From positions 548,939 to 612,938 of the forward strand of contig CM030941.1 of NCBI GenBank assembly GCA_018136815.1: a DNA stretch of 64,000 nucleotides, given 5' to 3'. Positions 43,601 to 53,260 of the stretch are shown piece by piece (position 1 is the stretch's first letter; every line of letters starts with the position of its first letter). The position numbers were made by a program, and so were the translations under genes. The notes under the pieces are model-generated. The model was not told the origin of the DNA, did no database searches, and saw only the letters and a program-made list of their open reading frames with translations. Origin of the DNA: Isochrysis galbana (Eukaryota > Haptophyta > Isochrysidales > Isochrysidaceae).

Positions 43601-44391
43601 AATACGCGGTGCGTCCTCCTCCTCTTCAATACGCGGTGCGTCCTCCTCCTCCACACGCAATGCATCCCCCTCCTCTACACGCGGTGCGTCCGTGCCCGGT
43701 GCGTCCTCCTCTTCAATACGCGGTGCGTCTTGCTCCTCCCGACGCAGTGCATCCTGCTCCTCCATACGCGGTGCCCCTTTTTCCTCAATACGCGGCTCCT
43801 CCATACGCGGTGCGTCCTCCTTCTGCATACGCAATGCGTCATCCTCGTTGCGCGGTGCGTCCTGCTTGTTGGCCTCCATGCGCGGTGCAGGCAGTGCGTC
43901 CGTCTCCTCGTTGCTGATGCGCGGTGCGTCATCCTCGGGCACCGCGGCTGCTCCTCCGTGCAATGCGTCATCGGGCTCTTTCTTCGCGTGCTCCTGGGGC
44001 ACCTCCATGGGCGCCTCGAGCGGTGTGGGAGTCTCCAACGGACGATCTAGTGTGCGCGCTCGCCTGCTCGCGAGGTGGGCAGCAAGCGCGTCACCTGGGG
44101 GCGCTGCAGTGCCGTCGTCAGGCGTCCTTGCGCCTGTACTAGCATAACATTCTGAGTGAAAACAAAACTATCACCTGGCCCTCTTTTGACGGAACGCGAC
44201 TTGGGCCAGCATGGCTGCTGTGTGTGCCGTGGCCGAGGCCACGGGCCGTGTGACGCGACCTGGGTCGCGCGCACCTGCTCGGCCTCTGAGGGCGGACGCG
44301 GCCGCTTTGCCAGCGGCAGGTCCATGTGGGCAGGGGGGCCGCCCTCGGCGGGGGGCCCGAAGGAGAGGGGAGTCGCGCCGGCGCGCTCCAT
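40610..44391 (-). pseudogene. LINE copy 2 ORF, broken by deletion, frameshifts and a nonsense codon
   Basis: The N-terminal part (44391-44047) matches copy 1. An acidic repeat region (44038-43487) then leads across the deletion to RT motifs (LALDWEKAFDRV, MPQGCPLSP, FADDTAI) and the C-terminal domain, open from 42628 to the stop at 40610 with CRLCGKYRENSTHLARC. A frameshift near 42950 and a TAA at 42775-42773 (TAC in copy 1, DLNGY) break the RT. It cannot make endonuclease. Its intact passage through the RT-to-C-terminal junction is what exposes the one-base loss in copy 1. Confidence 0.88.
43555..43935 (-). repeat. Minisatellite in LINE copy 2 encoding acidic (E)DAPR(I/M)EE units
   Basis: About 15 imperfect units of 21-33 bp (plus strand GCGGTGCGTCCTCCTCTTCA type) encode DAPRIEEE, DALRREEQ, DAPGTDAP and similar. 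Copy 1 has no counterpart of this expansion. Confidence 0.85.
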
Positions 44392-44412
44392 CGTGTCTAA
44401 GTATAAACTTAG

Positions 44413-44494
44413 TTGGTGGTGAGGGAAGGAAAATGGGCGTGGCTACTTAAGTGAATTCCAGTGCCACGTGTGCGACGAGAATATTAAAAGGGTT
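44413..44494 (+). mobile_element. 3' end of a LINE-family element
   Basis: ATGGGCGTGGCTACT and GCGACGAGAATATTAAAAGGG then T9 (ending about 44494) match the 3' end at 52285-52355 (ATGGGCGTGGCTACT, GCGAATATTATACAAG then T7). It is cut on the left by the hairpin of LINE copy 2. Confidence 0.7.
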
Positions 44495-44602
44495 TTTTTT
44501 TAACCTGCAACCTGCAAGCAACAAACAATACAAGCACAACACCAAAGAACAACACAGTACAATGGAATCGGAGGGGGGGAATAATCTTTAGCCAACTATA
44601 GG

Positions 44603-45549
44603 TCACCCTCCCGTCGCGGCTGATTCTGTCTTACAACAGTCTCTCGGGCTCCTCTCCTTGCGGTCGTCGGCGGCAGCTGGGACCAAGGCCTTGCAAGCAG
44701 GCACCCTATAAGTGAAATAAGCGTAGACTGAGCAGAGGTATGTCCAACCATGTGAAATGTCGAGTATGGTGCACCAGACAGGGCAAAGACATCGGCAACA
44801 AAATTGCAAAACAACATCACAACCCTCATCGTTCCACTGGTTTGATAACATGTGATCGGAATCCAGAGCCAACCATGAAAGAAGCATCGTCAACATTCGA
44901 GGTGAATGCCGCAGGAGTAGCAGGTGCATGCAACACACTAACAGGCTGTCAACGAGCAAGTGGTAGGGTTGGTGAGAAAATGTCCCAAGTTCGACTGGCA
45001 AAGACATGATGGTGGTTTCAGCAAGATTGCAGCTCAGTGCGCGTACCGCCTGTTTCTCCAAAGCTTTCACCAGCTTTTTCCCTCCTTGCAAATTCGAGTT
45101 GAAAGACTCCATGGTGCGAATGATTTCTTTCCTGCCACACAGCCCATAGATGTGAAGAAGTCTCAGGCCGACGTTCAGTGCTGAGATCAGGCTACTGCAC
45201 CATTATGAGTTGCGTGATAGATGCCGAGCGCGTGCGTGCCAATTGCCGAGCCGCACACATTTTGTTTTTCTTTGTGCGTTTGAGTTCCTGCGTGCACGAC
45301 AAAGGGTAGCATGTGCAGAGTGGGATGTGGACAGCAGGTTTGATGGAGAAGGCTTGACGTAGGGCGCGAGTGGCTGGAGAGCAGGCTTACCTTAAGGTAC
45401 TGCAGAGGTGAGTTGAACCACTCTCCGTACTTGCGTAGGCACTGCTCGCAATAGTCGATGTCGCGGTTGATTTCGATCACCTCGGCCTCAAGCACATGCC
45501 AGTGCGCCTCGAGCGAAGAGAGCACGCTGACCAGGTCGGACTTGGCCTC
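44603..45549 (-). CDS. Two exons of an unrecognised protein gene
   Basis: Exon A, 45549-45391 (after CTCTCAG, before GTAAGC), encodes 53 residues rich in charged heptad-like sequence (LEAHWHVLEAEVIEINRDID truncated here, then YCEQCLRKYGEWF). Exon B, about 45160-44981, encodes LNVGLRLLHIYGLCGRKEII and NLQGGKKLVKALEKQA before a GTACGC donor. The phases of A and B do not match directly, so an exon or another splice site lies between. I do not recognise the family. Further exons should lie to the right of 45549 and possibly left of 44980; no start or stop can be fixed. Confidence 0.35.
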
Positions 45550-45599
45550 CTGAGAGTGAGAGGCGAGCGCACTTTCAGTGAGCCCAAGAGCGACCACTC

Positions 45600-46504
45600 A
45601 GCACTCCACCGGGCCAGACAGCCAGCGAGGTCACAAGGCAGGGCAGTAAGGGGCAGGCCCAGCACCTCCATCGCACAAGCGCAGCGAGACGCAGAGAAGA
45701 CCAAACGACCGGAAAAGCCTCTACTCTATGTCCTCCAAAGACAGAAATGGAAGGGCAGAGTTGGGGCGTGAAGGTTTGAATGGAAAGATGGAAGAGTTTT
45801 GTTTTTTGGCGGACTACAACACTACAACACATACCTGCAGCCCTATGGATCATGGATCTGCGGCTAGGGAGTCCCTGGCTTGACCGAGAGCCCGCCCGCC
45901 GTCGAAACCCTACAATGTTCTTAACCCTAGTATATGCCTAAAAAGTGATTTGCCGGTGCTTTCCTATCGGCTGGGGCACTTCGGGAGATTTTTTTTGGCG
46001 GGGAGGCCTTCACATTCACATACCTAGACGACTAGATGGTAGATGGAGATGGGAAATACGTGTATTTACCGTATTTGGCCAGAGGCCAAATACATATGTA
46101 TTTGGTTGTATTTGAAGCGCTAGCGCTAGCGCTAGGCCGGTCACTCACGCTTTTTCACCACTATTTTCCACCCCTCCTGGCGCCTGGGTGTCTGGGTGTC
46201 CAAGGATTCCCCAGTTCCCTGTCGAGTCGAGCGGAGCCGGAGGCTCTGAGCCACTCCGTCGCGAGCAGCACCGGCGGCTAGCGCGGCGCTTTGGCCCTCC
46301 TCCCCACCGGGAGTCGGGTGAATGAAATTCTGGACTGGGTCGGGCAACCCCATTTGGGTGTCTGGACTCTGGACGGGGAACGAACAGCGAACGAAGGGCT
46401 GTGGGGCGGCGAGGCGCTCCTAGCGGCCCTAGTGTGTTGGGTTTTAAGAGATTGTTAGACCTACAAAGAACTCTTCCCTCAGGGAGGGAGCCTAGGCTGC
46501 TAGA
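45600..46504. other. Unassigned sequence with hairpin and repeat pieces
   Basis: A perfect inverted repeat GTATTTGGCC-AGA-GGCCAAATAC lies at 46071-46093, and AGCGCTAGCGCTAGCGCT at about 46115-46132. 46195-46214 (GTGTCCAAGGATTCCCCAG) matches the dispersed repeat near 28630. GGGAGA then T8 near 45980-45993 resembles a T-tailed element end. No gene is evident. Confidence 0.45.
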
Positions 46505-46786
46505 GTGCAGCGACGCAGCGAACAACGACGGACAACGGAGCTGAGAACAACAGGATACACCGACTCACGAACACACCGGAATCATTCACCCAAACCAAGC
46601 AAATTATCAAGCAACCGCGACCCCAAATCACCGATAACTCAAACACGTCGCGAGAGACGGAGAGAGAGAGCGAGAGAGAGAGAGAGACTCCGCAGCGACG
46701 GCCGGAGCGTGTCTCCGTTGTAACTTCCCACGTAGCGGAGAGTCCGAAGGGGAGCGTCATGTCGCGCGACCACGGCGATCACTTTG

Positions 46787-47246
46787 GATACAGATCGCGA
46801 CGAGATATCTTCACGACAGAGGAAATCTTGCCGTTGAGCATGAACCTTCTAGACGCTTCTAACGAACGACCCTGAATAGCAACTAAGGGGAAGAAACACC
46901 AAAGGGGCCAAGGGCTTGCATGTAACTTGCATCAAGGGGAAAGATTCCCTCACCTAGGAAGCGAACCTTCACCGATCTCCAAGGGGAGATGGCAAATTAA
47001 ACCTCAAATCTCGAGCGATACAGATCGCGACGAGATATCTTCACGACAGAGGAAATCTTGCCGTTGAGCATGAACCTTCTAGACGCTTCTAACGAACGAC
47101 CCTGAATAGCAACTAAGGGGAAGAAACACCAAAGGGGCCAAGGGCTTGCATGTAACTTGCATCAAGGGGAAAGATTCCCTCACCTAGGAAGCGAACCTTC
47201 ACCGATCTCCAAGGGGAGATGGCAAATTAAACCTCAAATCTCGAGC
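46787..47246. repeat. 230-bp direct tandem duplication inside the LTR
   Basis: 46787-47016 and 47017-47246 appear identical by eye (both start GATACAGATCGCGACGAG and end CCTCAAATCTCGAGC). Such identity means a recent duplication or an assembly artefact. Confidence 0.9.
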
Positions 47247-47439
47247 GGCTAGAGCAACCGACTCGCTCGCCAAAACCTTGACCGAGAAGAAAGAAGCAAG
47301 GACCTACAAGCCAAGGGTAGCGGACCTAGGGAATGTGAGAGGAAGTTTCCGAACGCCAAGACGAACGCCAAACGCCGGATGACAACGAAACCCTAACCAG
47401 GCTAAGCAGAACCTACGAAGAACAGGCCTGGACGACAAC

Positions 47440-47456
47440 GAAAGTTAGCAAGTCCC
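47440..47456. repeat. 17-bp target-site duplication, left copy
   Basis: GAAAGTTAGCAAGTCCC is repeated exactly at 48303-48319, bracketing the 846-bp element. Confidence 0.93.
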
Positions 47457-48302
47457 AAAAAAAAACATCTGAAGATTCAGGCTACTACCGCTAGCTATAA
47501 AGACCACGCACTCACGGTACCGACTCACGCCATCGCCTATACCCCAGAACACTCACTCCCTTTACACTACCCCCTTCATTCCTTTGTCTTTGGTATCGGG
47601 GGGGGGGCCGCGTGCACTACGACGGGCCAAGCGCAAGGGGCGGGCTGGGGCAGACCTGATGTTGGGTGTTCCTGTGGCAGACAAACGTAAAACGCCTCTT
47701 GAACTAACTTATTGTGTCCCCGGGGGGTCTCGGCCCCCGCCCTTCGGCCTTTCTTCGTCCGCTGCCGCACTTTCGCGGTGTTTGACTGCCGCGCGGGGTG
47801 TCTTCCCGTTGATATACCGTAAATGGGCGGTTATCTTACCTATTCTCGGGCCAGATCGTGTGGTTTTTTTGTCGTTCTTTTCCCGTCGCTCTCTTCGTTC
47901 TCCTACGGGTGTGTGCTGCATGGCGCGCGCCATGGCCCCCTTCTGGGGGGCCCCAGTCAGGGCCAGCTCAGGGGGCAGTGGAGGCTGGGGCAGCGCCCCT
48001 GGCCTCTCCTGCCTCTCCCTCGCTCGCCTCGCTGGCCCTGGGTGCCCTCCCGGCGGCCTCGGTGGTCTGTGGCTCAGTGGTGAGGGGGGGGGTCAGGGGT
48101 CAGTACGAGCGAGGGCCAGTGCAGGCGAGTGCGTGCGGCGCGCGGCGCGCGCTCGGCGAAGGTCCGGGCCAGATTGATGTCAGCTCAGCCCCTGCCAGCA
48201 GGCAGGGGCTGAGGTTGGTTGTGCAGGCCCACCGAGGGGGTGTCTGCGATGGAGAGAGGGGGGCGCGAGGCCCCCATTGGCCTCCTACTTATAAAAGTAG
48301 TT
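47457..48302 (-). mobile_element. Complete 846-bp non-autonomous LINE-like element
   Basis: Bounded by exact 17-bp duplications. The 5' end (minus) is the hairpin CTACTT-TTAT-AAGTAG (48300-48285), then GAGGCCAATGGGGGCCTCGC; the 3' end is GAATCTTCAGATG then T9 (A9 at 47457-47465). No reverse transcriptase is encoded. Its 3' end differs from the LINE type but matches those near 30566-30588 and 56450-56480. Confidence 0.88.
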
Positions 48303-48319
48303 GAAAGTTAGCAAGTCCC
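48303..48319. repeat. 17-bp target-site duplication, right copy
   Basis: Exact repeat of 47440-47456. Confidence 0.93.
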
Positions 48320-48642
48320 AAGAAAGAACCGGAACTCAACAAGAAACAACAAGCCTTGCAAGAAGCTAAATAAGCATCCTGAAGGCACCCCGAGAGCCTG
48401 AGACAAGCGCGCAGCGAGCGACAGGCGACCTGGCTCCTTTGGGTCAAGATTACCCGAAAGGAGGAAACTTGGAATCTAGACCTGACAGACAGGCTAGAAG
48501 GAACGAAACGAGAACTCGAATTCTAGGTCGCTAGGGACGAACCCTACCAACCTAGATGTACCTGAGCTTCACCGTGTGGCCGCACGGCGAAGGACCTGGA
48601 AACAAGAGCCTGGAAATCGCATCATCTAAGATGAATGCGACA

Positions 48643-49100
48643 TTCCCCAGGCCTAGGCCCCAGGCCCCAGGGACCCCCTGACCCCCCTTACTTACCTCTT
48701 ACCTCTTACCTGCCCCGCCCCCCCCCTATCCCCCCCCTCCCCCCCCGGCGAAACCCCTCCCCCCCACGAAAATCCATGGCGTCGGTGAGTGACTCCCCCG
48801 CCTTGTCCGGCCCATGGAAGTCTATTTTGGGAGAATCGGAGAATCGAGAATGGGAGGATCGCGCGCGTGGGGGTGAATCAAAGCAGTGGTGAATGTCGGG
48901 CGTCGGGCGAATCCCCATAACAAACGCGGAGGTTCCGCGTCGGCCGATCGCCGGCTGTCGGCCTCGCAATGGCTGCCAGCTGGTGAGTGAGGAGCCCAAG
49001 CTCAGGCCCCCGGTGATCCGTTCCCCCCTTCCCCCTTCCTCCTACGCCTCCCGGGCTGGCGGCGGACTCTGTCTCGACTTATCCTATAAAAAGGCGCGAG
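48643..49100. other. GC-rich dispersed repeat
   Basis: Contains the C-runs and GGCGTCGGTGAGTGACTCCC shared with 28640-28760. No gene. Confidence 0.5.
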
Positions 49101-49596
49101 ACTTACCGATTTTTCGGTGGGCGGAGCTCTCGCTCCGCCCACCCCCTTCTCCGCGCTCTCTCTCCCCTCTCCTGCGGCACGCGCGATGGCGCGCCTGCGC
49201 CGCCTGCGGCAGGCCTGCAGCTGCCCTCTAGCGGCCCCTGGAGGCACCTGGAGGCCAGCTCAGGGGGCAGAGGAGGCTGGGGCTGGGCCCTGGCCTCCCC
49301 TGCCTCTCCCTCGCTGGCGCTCCTGCGCCTCTGGGGCCCCCAGTCTGCACCTGTCTGCCTGTCGACCAGGGGGGGAGGAGGGGTTGGAGGTTGGAGCGAT
49401 GGGCTGGCCACGAGGGGCCAGGACGCGCGAATCAGGCGAGCCTGTGGGGAGGAGGATGGGTCAGAATGGCAGTGTGCTCCTGGCAAGCCATCAGGCATGC
49501 CAGGAGCATGAGTGGTTCCTCCCCTACGGCAGGGGAGGAGTGGAGAGAGGGGGGGGCTCGTGCCCCCCCATGGGCGAACTAAGTATAAACTTAGTT
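49101..49596 (-). mobile_element. LINE-like element (777-bp family), 5' part
   Basis: Perfect 5' hairpin AACTAAGT-TTAT-ACTTAGTT at 49596-49577, then CGCCCATGGGGGGGCACGAG. It is related over about 500 bp to 29330-29830, including the shared peptide end GWAERELRPPKNR. Similarity continues a little past 49100 (CGAAAAATCGGTAAGTC, GGATAAGTCGAGACAGAGTC), but no 3' tail is found. Confidence 0.8.
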
Positions 49597-49703
49597 GACC
49601 AGGCGTGCCATGAGCATGGGTGGTTCCTCCCCCATGGCAGGGAGGAGTGGAGAGAGGGGGGGGCTCGTGCCCCCCCATGGGCGAACTAAGGATAAACTTA
49701 GTT
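49597..49703 (-). mobile_element. Second 5' fragment of the same family, abutting the first
   Basis: Hairpin AACTAAGT-TTAT-CCTTAGTT (one mismatch) at 49703-49684, then CGCCCATGGGGGGGCACGAG. It keeps only about 107 bp before the next copy's hairpin starts, so two copies lie head to tail, probably one inserted in the other. Confidence 0.8.
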
Positions 49704-50127
49704 GTGATGGCTCAACTTAAGATATGTCCCATATTCCATATTCGTATTCGACGGAACGCGACCTTGGGCGCGGCGCTCCGCCCCTCCCTTCCCCAACGCT
49801 AGCTAGGCCCAAAGTAGTGCACATGGGCCGACCCCCCAGAACCTAGGGATGCCACCGGCTGGCGTGAAAGCCGTTCATTCATACCAAGCCTAGAGTTTAA
49901 TTAATAGGCGATCTCTGGTGGACCCACCTGGTGCGCTCTTTGACTTTGATCGTCGAGCGCAGTTGGTAGGTAAAGCAAAAATACTTATAGTAGTAAAGAG
50001 ATCGCCTCCAGTCAGCCTGTGGCGTGTGAAAGGGCTGCTGGCCGAGGAGGGAAGCCTGTCGGCTGCGCTCGCTCCGTCTCTCCGCGCGCGCGTGCCGAGC
50101 TCGGTCTGAGTGGGGGGCAGCGGGCCG
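49704..50127. other. Upstream region of the JmjC-type gene
   Basis: GACGGAACGCGACCTTGGGC (49751 onward) also appears near 44189-44209 inside LINE copy 2. No gene; probable promoter of the next gene nearer 50000. Confidence 0.45.
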
Positions 50128-51108
50128 ATGGTGTCAGAATTGGTCCCCACGGGCGCATCGTCCCTCGGCCCGGCCGGGGCTGCCTCTGCTGGACACACGT
50201 GCACCTCCTGGCGTCGGCGGAACCATCGCAGCCGCAGAGCACGCGCAGTTCGCGAGGCTGTCGCAGGGCCTTCAGATCTCATTGAGAGCTTCGGTGACGA
50301 GCCCGTAGTGTTCCGCGGATTGTGCGCATCCTGGCCAGCCTGCAGATGGAAGACCCGCGACATTTGTGCTGCGATGCCTCAGGTCCGCGTGAGTCGTTCC
50401 AAGTCGGGGAATTTCCCGAAGGACGGTGCACATGAGTGCCCCAGCGACATGATGCCCACGGCAAGCTTTTTTGAACAGCTTGGCAAGTCTCCACCGTTTT
50501 TATATTGCCATGGCAATGTATTGCCCGACGATTTGCAGGACGATGTGCCAATTCCCGCGTTGTTACGTGGTTGTGATGTGGCGCGGCGGTCCCTGTGGAT
50601 CTCTACGAGTGGCTCTTGCTCTCCATTTCACTATGATCTGCCCAATGTTTTGCTGTGCCAAGTGAGCGGCCGTAAGTCAGTGCGACTCTATTCCCCCGCG
50701 GTTCATGACGAGATGGCTCCGTCTGCTACAACATTTCCCGCGCTCTCGGCCCAGGAACGTATCGCCACCAGCCCGCCGAAGAAGCAGGACGACCCCAAGG
50801 CATTGTATGTCGAGCTGCGGAAAGGAGACGCTCTTTTCATGCCACCTGGGTGGTGGCATGACATTGTTTCACACTCAGAGGAGGATCGCAGCGAAGCTGG
50901 CGATGAGTCGTCAGACACGTGGCCATGCGTCTCGATCGGGCTCAACTGGCCCGCAGTAGGAGATGCGATTAGATTGCTAGCTGCATGGAAGACGCACACT
51001 CGGTACCGGATCCTCACTCAAGGAGATGTGTTGATTAGGCACTACGGACCTGAGCGTGCACGAGAAATGACTCAACAAGTGCCTGGATGGAACTTGCCTG
51101 TCTTTTGA
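50128..51108 (+). CDS. JmjC/cupin-8 Fe(II)/2-oxoglutarate oxygenase (326 aa, single exon)
   Basis: An intronless frame runs from ATG 50128 to the stop at 51108. The cupin core has LWISTSGSCSPFHYDLPNV with iron ligands H168 and D170, SGRKSVRLYSP with a lysine in the 2-oxoglutarate position (K183), and PPGWWHDI with the distal histidine H244. This order matches small JmjC-only hydroxylases (cupin_8, JMJD5/7 or TYW5-like), which hydroxylate proteins or tRNA. The substrate cannot be told from the sequence. The N-terminal DEPVVFRGLCASWPACRW is also typical. The first 50 residues look non-conserved, so the true start could be a little downstream or in an upstream exon. Confidence 0.85.
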   Translation: MVSELVPTGASSLGPAGAASAGHTCTSWRRRNHRSRRARAVREAVAGPSDLIESFGDEPVVFRGLCASWPACRWKTRDICAAMPQVRVSRSKSGNFPKDGAHECPSDMMPTASFFEQLGKSPPFLYCHGNVLPDDLQDDVPIPALLRGCDVARRSLWISTSGSCSPFHYDLPNVLLCQVSGRKSVRLYSPAVHDEMAPSATTFPALSAQERIATSPPKKQDDPKALYVELRKGDALFMPPGWWHDIVSHSEEDRSEAGDESSDTWPCVSIGLNWPAVGDAIRLLAAWKTHTRYRILTQGDVLIRHYGPERAREMTQQVPGWNLPVF

Positions 51109-51960
51109 GTTGATGGATCGTGCAGTCTGTCGAATCATCCAAGTGCTCGTGGGTTCAGAATGCATGTCCAAATGACCGAAGCATCATTTCGGCACACATG
51201 CACATGCTCTTGTTACTTGTTATTGCTTGCTGGGGAAAGCCCACACGTGGGCCTTGACAACGATTCGGCTGAACATGCACAAGATGGCACCAATAATAAT
51301 AGTAATCACAATGAGAGGTATTAGAGTTAGTACCGCTACTGCCATTACACAAACAGCGCACACGGCGCAATGGGCGGCGAGGCGAGGCGAGAGCGTGCAA
51401 GTGAGTGGGGATTGTCTTCAAACTGTCGAAACAAGCGAATGCTTGTTCGTGGGGCAAGTCTCAAGGGGCATAGAGCACAGTCTTGAGAAAGAGAGAGGGA
51501 GCGCGCGCGCTACATGGCGACACAAACCACGATCATACATCACTCACAAAACCGCCCAGTCAACAAAGGGACACTCCGAAAACTCAGGTAAACAGTCGCC
51601 ACAATCAAAGAAACGAGTCCGGAGAAGAATGCAGCCAACCGAAACGAAGCCACAACGAAGAGTCTCGAAGTAAACGGCGATCACTTCTCAAGAACACAAT
51701 GCCCATCCTAAAGTTAAAAGACACACAAGCCATCGGATCCGTCTAGAGTATTGTGGAAATACTCTGGATCCGACAGTCTGGCGGCGAAGCGTTCATTTAC
51801 CACCGCCCAACATTTGGGAGAGCGATCAATCGGCACCACCCAACGTATCGAAAAAGCGTCCAATCGGCACCACCCAACATGTAGCATGTGGCATGTGGAA
51901 AAGTGTCCAATCGCTACCAGCTCCCCGCATCCCAAAGGAGGGAAGGAGGGTTCAATGGTT
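51109..51960. other. 3' flank of the oxygenase gene with an inverted repeat
   Basis: 51735-51771 forms an inverted repeat: GGATCC, gtct, AGAGTATT, GTGGA, AATACTCT, GGATCC. Nearby, CAATCGGCACCACCCAAC occurs twice (about 51826-51843 and 51870-51887) as part of an imperfect tandem repeat. No gene. Confidence 0.5.
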
Positions 51961-52355
51961 CAAAGGCGCCCACGGCTTTTCGGGGCGGCCGTGCGGCCGT
52001 GGGCGAGTGAGTGCCATTCGTGCCTTGCTTGGCGGCATCCCTCTCCATTTGAAATGGCCCATTTTGCACGCGCCTTGCCAAGGCCCTTGCCTTACCTCAC
52101 TCAGAGCCACCTACGCCACAGCGGAAAAGAGACGGGCCACCCAGCGGCACAGCAGGAAGATGAGAACATTCCACTGGGGGCCGGTGCACCCCGCCCAACC
52201 CAACCCCCCCCCCCCCGCAACCTGGGCCCCTAAGTAGAGCACGAGGGGAGTTGCCGCACGGCGGGAGTGAGGGAGAGGAAGGTATATGGGCGTGGCTACT
52301 GGCTACAGTAGTTCTCCCCATAGCCACGCGCGAGGCGCGAATATTATACAAGTTT
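51961..52355 (+). mobile_element. 3' fragment of a LINE-family element
   Basis: GGGCCCCTAAGTAGAGCACG (52225-52244) and the T7-ended GCGAATATTATACAAG match the 3' UTR of LINE copies 1 and 2. The 5' limit is uncertain. No target duplication is visible. Confidence 0.7.
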
Positions 52356-53100
52356 TTTTGTCTTGCCTCAGAGCCGCTAATTAAAAATCGCTATCCACAT
52401 GCTCGGCGCATCCCCGTCACAAAACACCAAATGGCACTCATCAGCATTAGTATCAATAAGGCGTAAGCGTAAGGCGCGGCGTCTGCGATGCTTTTCCCAT
52501 TTCCAATACAGAGAAGGTGCTCCTGCTAACTCCGGACTCTGAGAGCGAGAACAAATTGGAAAAGGGAAAGAGGCCATGCTGAAGAAGAAAAACGAACCAT
52601 TGACCCTCGCCACGCCCTTTTTTTTGGGGGGGGGAGGGGGGGGGAGGCGGGGGGTCGGGGGAAGGGAGAAAATAAAAAGTCTCTCGGGGTCCCATGGGAG
52701 GGGGGGGACCGGGACCGTAGAAAAACCGAACCCACGATTTCAGTCTCTTACTTAGGACCTAGCGTGGCACAAGGCACAAGTGACGGTAGACGGCAGTAGC
52801 TTTTTGAGTAGAAGTAGAAGTAGTAGGAAGTAGCAGCGCACGCACGCACGCACGCACGCACGCACTGTGCGCCGTGTCATGCGTCCCGCGTAGGGACACG
52901 GCGGCTACAACGGAGCCAGTTTCAAACATGGTAAAAACCTTTTTGCGGCCTCTGTTGACTGTTGAAACACGGTGAAACCGTGTGTTTCCCATCTCGGCTC
53001 CTAGGGGCCCCGATAGTTGGCTCCTCGGGGGCAACGTGTACATGCACTCTACGTATAAATATCTAGTTGTCACTTGATCTAACAGATGAATCGGGACGGA
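52356..53100. other. Unassigned sequence before the second assembly gap
   Basis: A (GCAC)n run at about 52837-52865 and a G-rich stretch at 52620-52660 are visible. No gene. Confidence 0.5.
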
Positions 53101-53200
53101 NNNNNNNNNNNNNNNNNNNNNNNNNNNNNNNNNNNNNNNNNNNNNNNNNNNNNNNNNNNNNNNNNNNNNNNNNNNNNNNNNNNNNNNNNNNNNNNNNNNN
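53101..53200. other. Assembly gap (100 N)
   Basis: Exactly 100 N, gap of unknown size. ORFs drawn across it are meaningless. Confidence 1.
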
Positions 53201-53260
53201 CGTGCCTGCCAGGGAGAGAGTGGGTCAGCAGGGCAGTGGCCTCCTGGCAAGCCATCAGGC
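53201..53260 (-). mobile_element. Small fragment of the 777-bp-family element
   Basis: CCTCCTGGCAAGCCATCAGG is shared with 20540 and (reverse) 29450; it joins directly to gypsy integrase sequence at about 53261. Confidence 0.6.

Larger units (their letters stand above)
40277..44412 (-). mobile_element. LINE copy 2, internally deleted (about 4.1 kb)
   Basis: On the coding (minus) strand it starts with a hairpin (CTAAGT-TTAT-ACTTAG, 44412-44397) and ATGGAGCGCGCC at 44391, and ends GAATATTAAGAAG then T9 (A9 at 40288-40296). Compared with copy 1 it lacks the zinc region and endonuclease: the N-terminal acidic repeat joins the RT at about 43473 (GPGKSAGPDGIP). No target duplication is recognisable. 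Confidence 0.88.
46505..48642 (-). mobile_element. Gypsy-type LTR in reverse orientation, enlarged by an insertion and a tandem duplication
   Basis: On the minus strand it starts TGTCGCATTCAT at 48642 and ends near 46505. Its distal half mirrors 12150-12300 joined to 18720-19100, without the LINE, and so serves as an empty-site reference. Removing the 846-bp insertion (47457-48302) with one 17-bp repeat and one 230-bp repeat unit leaves roughly 1.05 kb. Confidence 0.72.

Noticed and set aside
43516-44147. Sense-strand ORFs of 133-247 aa across the LINE copy 2 minisatellite
   Set aside because: They are shadows of the minus-strand LINE ORF N-terminus; the repeat has no stop in several frames.
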